Source: Apostichopus japonicus (lineage: Eukaryota; Echinodermata; Holothuroidea; Aspidochirotida; Stichopodidae). Taken from it: 64,000 nucleotides of DNA. The position numbers were made by a program, and so were the translations under genes. Shown piece after piece: positions 14,170 through 26,366 of the stretch. The notes under the pieces are model-generated. The model worked only from the letters and a program-made list of their open reading frames with translations, was not told the DNA's origin and ran no database searches. The stretch's first letter is position 1. Every line of letters begins with the position of its first letter. Where the stretch lies: assembly GCF_037975245.1 (NCBI RefSeq), contig NC_092580.1, forward strand, positions 779,001 through 843,000. Direction: 5' to 3'.

Positions 14170-16005
14170 TTTATATCAACTGCTGTCGTGGCGCGGTTGG
14201 TTGCTCTGTACCTCGAGAGCGTGACGTATTTTGGATCGCGGGCTCGAGACCAGGTGAGGGCAGTTTGCTTTTGCCGCGATCTTATACGGTCTCTGGAACT
14301 TTAAGTATTAGAAACGAACATAGATTTATATCAACTGCTGTCGTGGCGCGGTTGGTTGCTCTGTACCTCGAGAGCGTGACGTATTTTGGATCGCGGGCTC
14401 GAGACCAGGTGGGGGCAGTTTGCTTTTGCCGCGATCTCATACGGTCGTTTGGAACTTTAAGTATTAGAAACGAACATAGATTTATATCAACTGCTGTCGT
14501 GGCGCGGTTGGTTGCTCTGTACCTCGAGAGCGTGACGTATTTTGGATCGCGGGCTCGAGACCAGGTGGGGGCAGTTTGCTTTTGCCGCGATCTAATACGG
14601 TCTCTGGGAACTTTAAGTATTAGAAACGAACATATATTTATATCAACTGCTGTCGTGGCGCGGTTGGTTGTGCTCTGTACCTCAAGAGCGTGACGTATTT
14701 TGGATCGCGGGCTCAACACCAGGTGGAGGCAGTTTGCTTTTGCCGCGATCTCATACGGTCTCTGGGAACTTTAAGTATTAGAAACGAACATAGATTTATA
14801 TCAACTGCTGTCGTGGCGCGGTTGATTGCTCTGTACCTCGAGAGCGTGATGTATTTTGGATCGCGGGCTCGAGACCAGGTGGGGGCAGTTTGCTTTTGCC
14901 GCGATCTCATACGGTCTCTGGGAACTTTAAGTATTAGAAACGAACATATATTTATATCCACTGCTGTCGTGGCGCGTTTGGTTGCTCTGTACCTCGAGAG
15001 CGTGACGATTTTTGGATCGCGGGCTCGAGACCAGGTGGGGGCAGTTTGCTTTTGCCGCGATCTCATACGGTCTCTGGAAACTTTAAGTATTAGAAACGAA
15101 CATAGATTTATATCAACTGCTGTCGTGGCGCGGTTGGTTGCTCTGTACCTCGAGAGCGTGACGTATTTTGGATCGCGGGCTCGAGACCAGGTGAGGGCAG
15201 TTTGCTTTTGCCGCGATCTCATACGGTCTCTGGAACTTTAAGTATTAGAAACGAACATAGATTTATATCAACTGCTGTCGTGGCGCGGTTGGTTGCTCTG
15301 TACCTCGAGAGCGTGACGTATTTTGGATCGCGGGCTCGAGACCAGGTGGGGGCAGTTTGCTTTTGCCGCGATCTCATACGGTCTCTTGGAACTTTAAGTA
15401 TTAGAAACGAACATAGATTTATATCAACTGCTGTCGTGGCGCGGTTGGTTGCTCTGTACCTCGAGAGCGTGACGTATTTTGGATCGCGGGCTCGAGACCA
15501 GGTGGGGGCAGTTTGCTTTTGCCGCGATCTAATACGGTCTCTGGGAACTTTAAGTATTAGAAACGAACATATATTTATATCAACTGCTGTCGTGGCGCGG
15601 TTGGTTGTGCTCTGTACCTCAAGAGCGTGACGTATTTTGGATCGCGGGCTCAACACCAGGTGGAGGCAGTTTGCTTTTGCCGCGATCTCATACGGTCTCT
15701 GGGAACTTTAAGTATTAGAAACGAACATAGATTTATATCAACTGCTGTCGTGGCGCGGTTGATTGCTCTGTACCTCGAGAGCGTGACGTATTTTGGATCG
15801 CGGGCTCGAGACCAGGTGGGGGCAGTTTGCTTTTGCCGCGATCTCATACGGTCTCTGGGAACTTTAAGTATTAGAAACGAACATATATTTATATCAACTG
15901 CTGTCGTGGCGCGTTTGGTTGCTCTGTACCTCAAGAGCGTGACGATTTTTGGATCGCGGGCTCGAGACCAGGTGGGGGCAGTTTGCTTTTGCCGCGATCT
16001 CATAC
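14170..16005 (+). repeat. Imperfect 937-bp duplication (6 monomers)
   Basis: Blocks at about 14,170-15,068 and 15,107-16,005 share unusual units with a 937-bp offset: acatatattt with ggttgtgctctgtacctcaagag and gggctcaacaccaggtggagg. Several single-base differences between the copies (ggtcgtttgg against ggtctcttgg, gtgatg against gtgacg, tccactg against tcaactg) make this an older event than the 1,865-bp duplication. Confidence 0.8.
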
Positions 16006-17575
16006 GGTCTCTGGGAACTTTAAGTACTATAAACGAACATAGATTTATATCAACTGCTGTCGTGGCGCGGTTGATTGCTCTGTACCTCGAGAGCGTGACG
16101 TATTTTGGATCGCGGGCTCGAGACCAGGTGGGGGCAGTTTGCTTTTGCCGCGATCTCATACGGTCTCTTGAAACTTTAAGTATTAGAAACGAACATAGAT
16201 TTATATCAACTGCTGTCGTGGCGCGGTTGGTTGCTCTGTACCTCGAGAGCGTGACGTATTTTGGATCGCGGGCTCGAGACCAGGTGGGGGCAGTTTGCTT
16301 TTGCCGCGATCTAATACGGTCTCTGGGAACTTTAAGTATTAGAAACGAACATAGATTTATATCAACTGCTGTCGTGGCGCGGTCTGTTGTGCTCTGTACC
16401 TCGAGAGCGTGACGTATTTTGGATCGCGGGCTCGAGACCAGGTGCGGGCAGTTTGCTTTTGCCGCGATCTCATACGGTCTCTGGGAACTTTAAGTATTAG
16501 AAACGAACATAGATTTATATCAACTGCTGTCGTGGCGCGGTTGGTTGCTCTGTACCTCGAGAGCGTGACGATTTTTGTATCGCAAGCTCGAGACCAGGTG
16601 GGGGCAGTTTGCTTTTGCCGCGATCTTATACGGTCTCTGGGAACTTTAAGTATTAGAAACGAACATAGATTTATATCAACTGCTGTCGTGGCGCGGTTGA
16701 TTGCTCTGTACCTCGAGAGCGTGACGTATTTTGGATCGCGGGCTCGAGACCAGGTGGGGGCAGTTTGCTTTTGCCGCGATCTCATACGGTCTCTTGGAAC
16801 TTTAAGTATTAGAAACGAACATAGATTTATATCAACTGCTGTCGTGGCGCGGTTGGTTGCTCTGTACCTCGAGAGCGTGACGTATTTTGGATCGCGGGCT
16901 CGAGACCAGGTGGGGGCAGTTTGCTTTTGCCGCGATCTTATACGGTCTCTGGGAACTTTAAGTATTAGAAACGAACATAGATTTATATCAACTGCTGTCG
17001 TGGCGCGGTTGATTGCTCTGTACCTCGAGAGCGTGACGTATTTTGGATCGCGGGCTCGAGACCAGGTGGGGGCAGTTTGCTTTTGCCGGGATCTTATACG
17101 GTCTCTGGGAACTTTAAGTATTAGAAACGAACATAGATTTATATCAACTGCTGTCGTGGCGCGGTTGGTTGCTCTGTACCTCGAGAGCGTGACGTATTTT
17201 GGATCGCGGGCTCGAGACCAGGTGGGGGCAGTTTGCTTTTGCCGCGATCTTATACGGTCTCTGGAACTTTAAGTATTAGAAACGAACATAGATTTATATC
17301 AACTGCTGTCGTGGCGCGGTTGGTTGCTCTGTAACTCGAGAGCGTGACGTATTTTGGATCGCGGGCTCGAGACCAGGTGGGGGCAGTTTCCTTTTGCCGC
17401 GATCTTATACGGTCTCTGGGAACTTTAAGTATTAGAAACGAACATATATTTATATCAACTGCTGTCGTGGCGCGGTTGGTTGCTCTGTAACTCGAGAGCG
17501 TGACGTATTTTGGATCGCGGGCTCGAGACCAGGTGGGGCAGTTTGCTTTTGCCGCGATCTCATACGGTCTCTGGA

Positions 17576-20500
17576 ACTTTAAGTATTAGAAACGAACATA
17601 GATTTATATCAACTGCTGTCGTGGCGCGGTTGGTTGCTCTGTACCTCGAGAGCGTGACGTATTTTGGATCGCGGGCTCGAGACCAGGTGGGGGCAGTTTG
17701 CTTTTGCCGCGATCTTATACGGTCTCTGGGAACTTTAAGTATTAGAAACGAACATAGATTTATATCAACTGCTGTCGTGGCGCGGTTGGTTGCTCTGTAC
17801 CTCGAGAGCGTGACGTATTTTGGATCGCGGGCTCGAGACCAGGTGGGGGCAGTTTGCTTTTGCCGCGATCTTATACGGTCTCTTGGAACTTTAAGTATTA
17901 GAAACGAACATAGATTTATATCAACTACTGTCGTGGCGCGGTTGGTTGCTCTGTAACTCGAGAGCGTGACGTATTTTGGATCGCGGGCTCGAGACCAGGT
18001 GGGGGCAGTTTGCTTTTGCCGCGATCTTATACGGTCTCTGGGAACTTTAAGTATTAGAAACGAACATAGATTTATATCAACTGCTGTCGTGGCGCGGCTG
18101 ATTGCTCTGTACCTCGAGAGCGTGACGTATTTTGGATCGCGGGCTCGAGACCAGGTGGGGGCAGTTTGCTTTTGCCGCGATCTCATACGGTCTCTGGGAA
18201 CTTTAAGTATTAGAAACGAACATAGATTTATATCAACTGCTGTCGTGGCGCGGTTGGTTGCTCTGTACCTCGAGAGCGTGACGTATTTTGGATCGCGGGC
18301 TCGAGACCAGGTGGGGGCAGTTTGCTTTTGCCGCGATCTAATACGGTCTCTGGAACTTTAAGTATTAGAAACGAACATAGATTTATATCAACTGCTGTCG
18401 TGGCGCGGTTGGTTGCTCTGTACCTCGAGAGCGTGACGATTTTGGATAGCGGGCTCGAGACCAGGTGGGGGCAGTTTGCTTTTGGCGCGATCTTATACGG
18501 TCTCTGGGAACTTTAAGTATTAGAAACGAACATAGATTTATATCAACTGCTGTCGTGGCGCGGTTGGTTGCTCTGTACCTCGAGAGCGTGACGTATTTTG
18601 GATCGTGGGCTCGAGACCAGGTGGGGGCAGTTTGCTTTTGCCGCGATCTCATACGGTCTCTGGGAACTTTAAGTATTAGAAACGAACATAGATTTATATC
18701 AACTACTGTCGTGGCGCGGTTGGTTGCTCTGTAACTCGAGAGCGTGACGTATTTTGGATCGCGGGCTCGAGACCAGGTGGGGGCAGTTTGCTTTTGCCGC
18801 GATCTTATACGGTCTCTGGGAACTTTAAGTATTAGAAACGAACATAGATTTATATCAACTGCTGTCGTGGCGCGGTTGATTGCTCTGTACCTCGAGAGCG
18901 TGACGTATTTTGGATCGCGGGCTCGAGACCAGGTGGGGGCAGTTTGCTTTTGCCGCGATCTCATACGGTCTCTGGGAACTTTAAGTATTAGAAACGAACA
19001 TAGATTTATATCAACTGCTGTCGTGGCGCGGTTGGTTGCTCTGTACCTCGAGAGCGTGACGTATTTTGGATCGCGGGCTCGAGACCAGGTGGGGGCAGTT
19101 TGCTTTTGCCGCGATCTAATACGGTCTCTGGGAACTTTAAGTATTAGAAACGAACATAGATTTATATCAACTGCTGTCGTGGCGCGGTTGGTTGCTCTGT
19201 ACCTCGAGAGCGTGACGATTTTGGATAGCGGGCTCGAGACCAGGTGGGGGCAGTTTGCTTTTGGCGCGATCTTATACGGTCTCTGGGAACTTTTAGTATT
19301 AGAAACGAACATAGATTTATATCAACTGCTGTCGTGGCGCGGTTGGTTGCTCTGTACCTCGAGAGCGTGACGTATTTTGGATCGCGGGCTCGAGACCTGG
19401 TGGGGGCAGTTTGCTTTTGCCGCGATCTCATACGGTCTCTGGGAACTTTAAGTATTAGAAACGAACATAGATTTATATCAACTGCTGTCGTGGCGCGGTT
19501 GGTTGCTCTGTACCTCGAGAGCGTGACGTATTTTGGATCGCGGGCTCGAGACCAGGTGGGGGCAGTTTGCTTTTGCCGCGATCTTATACGGTCTCTGGGA
19601 ACTTTAAGTATTAGAAACGAACATAGATTTATATCAACTGCTGTCGTGGCGCGGTTGGTTGCTCTGTACCTCGAGAGCGTGACGTATTTTGGATCGCGGG
19701 CTCGAGACCAGGTGGGGGCAGTTTGCTTTTGCCGCGATCTTATACGGTCTCTGGGAACTTTAAGTATTAGAAACGAACATAGATTTATATCAACTGCTGT
19801 CGTGGCGCGGTTGGTTGCTCTGTACCTCGAGAGCGTGACGTATTTTGGATCGCGGGCTCGAGACCAGGTGGGGGCAGTTTGCTTTTGCCGCGATCTTATA
19901 CGGTCTCTTGGAACTTTAAGTATTAGAAACGAACATAGATTTATATCAACTACTGTCGTGGCGCGGTTGGTTGCTCTGTAACTCGAGAGCGTGACGTATT
20001 TTGGATCGCGGGCTCGAGACCAGGTGGGGGCAGTTTGCTTTTGCCGCGATCTTATACGGTCTCTGGGAACTTTAAGTATTAGAAACGAACATAGATTTAT
20101 ATCAACTGCTGTCGTGGCGCGGCTGATTGCTCTGTACCTCGAGAGCGTGACGTATTTTGGATCGCGGGCTCGAGACCAGGTGGGGGCAGTTTGCTTTTGC
20201 CGCGATCTCATACGGTCTCTGGGAACTTTAAGTATTAGAAACGAACATAGATTTATATCAACTGCTGTCGTGGCGCGGTTGGTTGCTCTGTACCTCGAGA
20301 GCGTGACGTATTTTGGATCGCGGGCTCGAGACCAGGTGGGGGCAGTTTGCTTTTGCCGCGATCTAATACGGTCTCTGGAACTTTAAGTATTAGAAACGAA
20401 CATAGATTTATATCAACTGCTGTCGTGGCGCGGTTGGTTGCTCTGTACCTCGAGAGCGTGACGATTTTGGATAGCGGGCTCGAGACCAGGTGGGGGCAGT

Positions 20501-21523
20501 TTGCTTTTGGCGCGATCTTATACGGTCTCTGGGAACTTTAAGTATTAGAAACGAACATAGATTTATATCAACTGCTGTCGTGGCGCGGTTGGTTGCTCTG
20601 TACCTCGAGAGCGTGACGTATTTTGGATCGTGGGCTCGAGACCAGGTGGGGGCAGTTTGCTTTTGCCGCGATCTCATACGGTCTCTGGGAACTTTAAGTA
20701 TTAGAAACGAACATAGATTTATATCAACTACTGTCGTGGCGCGGTTGGTTGCTCTGTAACTCGAGAGCGTGACGTATTTTGGATCGCGGGCTCGAGACCA
20801 GGTGGGGGCAGTTTGCTTTTGCCGCGATCTTATACGGTCTCTGGGAACTTTAAGTATTAGAAACGAACATAGATTTATATCAACTGCTGTCGTGGCGCGG
20901 TTGATTGCTCTGTACCTCGAGAGCGTGACGTATTTTGGATCGCGGGCTCGAGACCAGGTGGGGGCAGTTTGCTTTTGCCGCGATCTCATACGGTCTCTGG
21001 GAACTTTAAGTATTAGAAACGAACATAGATTTATATCAACTGCTGTCGTGGCGCGGTTGGTTGCTCTGTACCTCGAGAGCGTGACGTATTTTGGATCGCG
21101 GGCTCGAGACCAGGTGGGGGCAGTTTGCTTTTGCCGCGATCTAATACGGTCTCTGGGAACTTTAAGTATTAGAAACGAACATAGATTTATATCAACTGCT
21201 GTCGTGGCGCGGTTGGTTGCTCTGTACCTCGAGAGCGTGACGATTTTGGATAGCGGGCTCGAGACCAGGTGGGGGCAGTTTGCTTTTGGCGCGATCTTAT
21301 ACGGTCTCTGGGAACTTTTAGTATTAGAAACGAACATAGATTTATATCAACTGCTGTCGTGGCGCGGTTGGTTGCTCTGTACCTCGAGAGCGTGACGTAT
21401 TTTGGATCGCGGGCTCGAGACCTGGTGGGGGCAGTTTGCTTTTGCCGCGATCTCATACGGTCTCTGGGAACTTTAAGTATTAGAAACGAACATAGATTTA
21501 TATCAACTGCTGTCGTGGCGCGG
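17576..21523 (+). repeat. Higher-order duplication with 2,025-bp period (13 monomers)
   Basis: About 1.9 kb starting near 17,576 recurs near 19,601 with a constant offset of 2,025 bp. Diagnostic variants repeat in order: caactactgtcg, gcggctgattgc, ggatagcgggctcg with tttggcgcgatc, and gagacctggtggg. The match ends where the second copy switches to cggtctgttgtg near 21,522 while the first continues with cggttggttgc. Confidence 0.88.
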
Positions 21524-22540
21524 TCTGTTGTGCTCTGTACCTCGAGAGCGTGACGTATTTTGGATCGCGGGCTCGAGACCAGGTGGGGGCAGTTTGCTTT
21601 TGCCGCGATCTCATACGGTCTCTGGGAACTTTAAGTATTAGAAACGAACATAGATTTATATCAACTGCTGTCGTGGCGCGGTTGGTTGCTCTGTACCTCG
21701 AGAGCGTGACGATTTTTGGATCGCAAGCTCGAGACCAGGTGGGGGCAGTTTGCTTTTGCCGCGATCTTATACGGTCTCTGGGAACTTTAAGTATTAGAAA
21801 CGAACATAGATTTATATCAACTGCTGTCGTGGCGCGGTTGGTTGCTCTGTACCTCGAGAGCGTGACGTATTTTGGATAGAGGGCTCGAGACCAGGTGGGG
21901 GCAGTTTGCTTTTGGCGCGATCTCATACGGTCTCTGGGAACTTTTAGTATTAGAAACGAACATAGATTTATATCAACTGCTGTCGTGGCGCGGTTGGTTG
22001 CTCTGTACCTCAAGAGCGTGACGTATTTTGGATCGCGGGATCGAGACCAGGTGGGGGCAGTTTGCTTTTGCCGCGATCTCATACGGTCTCTGGGAACTTT
22101 AAGTATTAGAAACGAACATAGATTTATATCAACTGCTGTCGTGGCGCGGTCTGTTGTGCTCTGTACCTCGAGAGCGTGACGTATTTTGGATCGCGGGCTC
22201 GAGACCAGGTGGGGGCAGTTTGCTTTTGCCGCGATCTCATACGGTCTCTGGGAACTTTAAGTATTAGAAACGAACATAGATTTATATCAACTGCTGTCGT
22301 GGCGCGGTTGGTTGCTCTGTACCTCCAGAGCGTGACGATTTTTGGATCGCAAGCTCGAGACCAGGTGGGGGCAGTTTGCTTTTGCCGCGATCTTATACGG
22401 TCTCTGGGAACTTTAAGTATTAGAAACGAACATAGATTTATATCAACTGATGTCGTGGCGCGGTTGATTGCTCTGTACCTCGAGAGCGTGACGTATTTTG
22501 GATCGCGGGCTCGAGACCAGGTGGGGGCAGTTTGCTTTTG
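21269..22540 (+). repeat. 626-bp tandem duplication (4 monomers)
   Basis: The order of variants (cggtctgttgtgctctg, gacgatttttggatcgcaagctcg, then a gcggga or gcgggc unit) repeats at 626 bp, near 21,498 and 22,124. The same variant string also occurs near 16,357-17,100, 5,767 bp before the second copy, so the block has moved or been copied over several kilobases. Confidence 0.75.
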
Positions 22541-23039
22541 CCGCGATCTCATACGGTCTCTTGGAACTTTAAGTATTAGAAACGAACATAGATTTATATC
22601 AACTGCTGTCGTGGCGCGGTTGGTTGCTCTGTACCTCGAGAGCGTGACGTATTTTGGATCGCGGGCTCGAGACCAGGTGGGGGCAGTTTGCTTTTGCCGC
22701 GATCTTATACGGTCTCTGGGAACTTTAAGTATTAGAAACGAACATAGATTTATATCAACTGCTGTCGTGGCGCGGTTGATTGCTCTGTACCTCGAGAGCG
22801 TGACGTATTTTGGATCGCGGGCTCGAGACCAGGTGGGGGCAGTTTGCTTTTGCCGGGATCTTATACGGTCTCTGGAACTTTAAGTATTAGAAACGAACAT
22901 AGATTTATATCAACTGCTGTCGTGGCGCGGTTGGTTGCTCTGTACCTCGAGAGCGTGACGTATTTTGGATCGCGGGCTCGAGACCAGGTGGGGGCAGTTT
23001 GCTTTTGCCGGGATCTTATACGGTCTCTGGAACTTTAAG

Positions 23040-25583
23040 TATTAGAAACGAACATAGATTTATATCAACTGCTGTCGTGGCGCGGTTGGTTGCTCTGTAA
23101 CTCGAGAGCGTGACGTATTTTGGATCGCGGGCTCGAGACCAGGTGGGGGCAGTTTGCTTTTGCCGCGATCTCATACGGTCTCTGGGAACTTTAAGTATTA
23201 GAAACGAACATAGATTTATATCAACTGCTGTCGTGGCGCGGTTGGTTGCTCTGTAACTCGAGAGCGTGACGTATTTTGGATCGCGGGCTCGAGACCAGGT
23301 GGGGCAGTTTGCTTTTGCCGCGATCTGGTACGGTCTCTGGAACTTTAAGTATTAGAAACGAACATAGATTTATATCAACTGCTGTCGTGGCGCGGTTGGT
23401 TGCTCTGTACCTCGAGAGCGTGACGTATTTTGGATCGCGGGCTCGAGACCAGGTGGGGGCAGTTTGCTTTTGCCGCGATCTCATACGGTCTCTGGGAACT
23501 TTAAGTATTAGAAACGAACATAGATTTATATCAACTGCTGTCGTGGCGCGGTTGGTTGCTCTGTACCTCGAGAGCGTGACGTATTTTGGATCGAGGGCTC
23601 GAGACCAGGTGGGGACAGTTTGCTTTTGCCGCGATCTCATACGGTCTCTGGGAACTTTAAGTATTAGAAACGAACATAGATTTATATCAACTGCTGTCGT
23701 GGCGCGGTTGGTTGCTATGTACCTCGAGAGCGTGACGTATTTTGGATCGCGGGCTCGAGACCAGGTGGGGGCAGTTTCCTTTAGCCGCGATCTCATACGG
23801 TCTCTGGGAACTTTAAGTATTAGAAACGAACATAGATTTATATCATCTGCTGTCGTGGCGCGGTTGGTTGCTCTGTACCTCGAGAGCGTGACGTATTTTG
23901 GATCGCGGGCTCGAGACCAGGTGGGGGCAGTTTGCTTTTGCCGCGATCTCATACGGTTTCTGGGAACTTTAAGTATTAGAAACGAACATAGATTTATATC
24001 AACTGCTGTCGTGGCGCGGTTGGTTGCTCTGTACCTCGAGAGCGTGACGTATTTTGGATCGCGGGCTCGAGACCAGGTGAGGGCAGTTTGCTTTTGCCGC
24101 GATCTAATACGGTCTCTGGGAACTTTAAGTATTAGAAACGAACATAGATTTATATCAACTGCTGTCGTGGCGCGGTTGGTTGCTCTGTAACTCGAGAGCG
24201 TGACGTATTTTGGATCGCGGGCTCGAGACCAGGTGGGGCAGTTTGCTTTTGCCGCGATCTGGTACGGTCTCTGGAACTTTAAGTATTAGAAACGAACATA
24301 GATTTATATCAACTGCTGTCGTGGCGCGGTTGGTTGCTCTGTAACTCGAGAGCGTGACGTATTTTGGATCGCGGGCTCGAGACCAGGTGGGGGCAGTTTG
24401 CTTTTGCCGCGATCTCATACGGTCTCTGGGAACTTTAAGTATTAGAAACGAACATAGATTTATATCAACTGCTGTCGTGGCGCGGTTGGTTGCTCTGTAA
24501 CTCGAGAGCGTGACGTATTTTGGATCGCGGGCTCGAGACCAGGTGGGGCAGTTTGCTTTTGCCGCGATCTGGTACGGTCTCTGGAACTTTAAGTATTAGA
24601 AACGAACATAGATTTATATCAACTGCTGTCGTGGCGCGGTTGGTTGCTCTGTACCTCGAGAGCGTGACGTATTTTGGATCGCGGGCTCGAGACCAGGTGG
24701 GGGCAGTTTGCTTTTGCCGCGATCTCATACGGTCTCTGGGAACTTTAAGTATTAGAAACGAACATAGATTTATATCAACTGCTGTCGTGGCGCGGTTGGT
24801 TGCTCTGTACCTCGAGAGCGTGACGTATTTTGGATCGAGGGCTCGAGACCAGGTGGGGACAGTTTGCTTTTGCCGCGATCTCATACGGTCTCTGGGAACT
24901 TTAAGTATTAGAAACGAACATAGATTTATATCAACTGCTGTCGTGGCGCGGTTGGTTGCTATGTACCTCGAGAGCGTGACGTATTTTGGATCGCGGGCTC
25001 GAGACCAGGTGGGGGCAGTTTCCTTTAGCCGCGATCTCATACGGTCTCTGGGAACTTTAAGTATTAGAAACGAACATAGATTTATATCATCTGCTGTCGT
25101 GGCGCGGTTGGTTGCTCTGTACCTCGAGAGCGTGACGTATTTTGGATCGCGGGCTCGAGACCAGGTGGGGGCAGTTTGCTTTTGCCGCGATCTCATACGG
25201 TTTCTGGGAACTTTAAGTATTAGAAACGAACATAGATTTATATCAACTGCTGTCGTGGCGCGGTTGGTTGCTCTGTACCTCGAGAGCGTGACGTATTTTG
25301 GATCGCGGGCTCGAGACCAGGTGAGGGCAGTTTGCTTTTGCCGCGATCTAATACGGTCTCTGGGAACTTTAAGTATTAGAAACGAACATAGATTTATATC
25401 AACTGCTGTCGTGGCGCGGTTGGTTGCTCTGTAACTCGAGAGCGTGACGTATTTTGGATCGCGGGCTCGAGACCAGGTGGGGCAGTTTGCTTTTGCCGCG
25501 ATCTGGTACGGTCTCTGGAACTTTAAGTATTAGAAACGAACATAGATTTATATCAACTGCTGTCGTGGCGCGGTTGGTTGCTC
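23040..25583 (+). repeat. Tandem higher-order duplication with 1,244-bp period (8 monomers)
   Basis: Blocks starting near 23,040 and 24,284 carry the same variants 1,244 bp apart: ggatcgagggctcg, gttgctatgtacctcg, gtttcctttagccgcg, tatcatctgctg, atacggtttctggg and ggtgagggcag. I saw no difference inside the shared part, so it is recent. Confidence 0.88.
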
Positions 25584-26366
25584 TGTACCTCGAGAGCGTG
25601 ACGTATTTTGGATCGCGGGCTCGAGACCAGGTGGGGGCAGTTTGCTTTTGCCGCGATCTCATACGGTCTCTGGGAACTTTAAGTATTAGAAACGAACATA
25701 GATTTATATCAACTGCTGTCGTGGCGCGGTTGGTTGCTCTGTACCTCGAGAGCGTGACGTATTTTGGATCGCGGGCTCGAGACCAGGTGGGGGCAGTTTG
25801 CTTTTGCCGCGATCTCATACGGTCTCTGGGAACTTTAAGTATTAGAAACGAACATAGATTTATATCAACTGCTGTCGTGGCGCGGTTGGTTGCTCTGTAA
25901 CTCGAGAGCGTGACGTATTTTGGATCGCGGGCTCGAGACCAGATGGGGCAGTTTGCTTTTGCCGCGATCTGGTACGGTCTCTGGAACTTTAAGTATTAGA
26001 AACGAACATAGATTTATATCAACTGCTGTCGTGGCGCGGTTGGTTGCTCTGTACCTCGAGAGCGTGACGTATTTTGGATCGCGGGCTCGAGACCAGGTGG
26101 GGGCAGTTTGCTTTTGCCGCGATCTTATACGGTCTCTGGGAACTTTAAGTATTAGAAACGAACATAGATTTATATCAACTGCTGTCGTGGCGCGGTTGGT
26201 TGCTCTGTACCTCGAGAGCGTGACGTATTTTGGATCGCGGGCTCGAGACCAGGTGGGGGCAGTTTGCTTTTGCCGCGATCTCATACGGTCTCTGGGAACT
26301 TTAAGTATTAGAAACGAACATAGATTTATATCAACTGCTGTCGTGGCGCGGTTGGTTGCTCTGTAA
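25399..26366 (+). repeat. 466-bp tandem duplication (3 monomers)
   Basis: A three-unit block (155+155/156 bp steps, each starting after a gtaactcgag unit) occurs near 25,399-25,865 and again near 25,866-26,331. The copies differ at a few bases (aggtgggg against agatgggg near 25,942; ctcat against cttat). It continues the 1,244-bp block to its left. Confidence 0.75.
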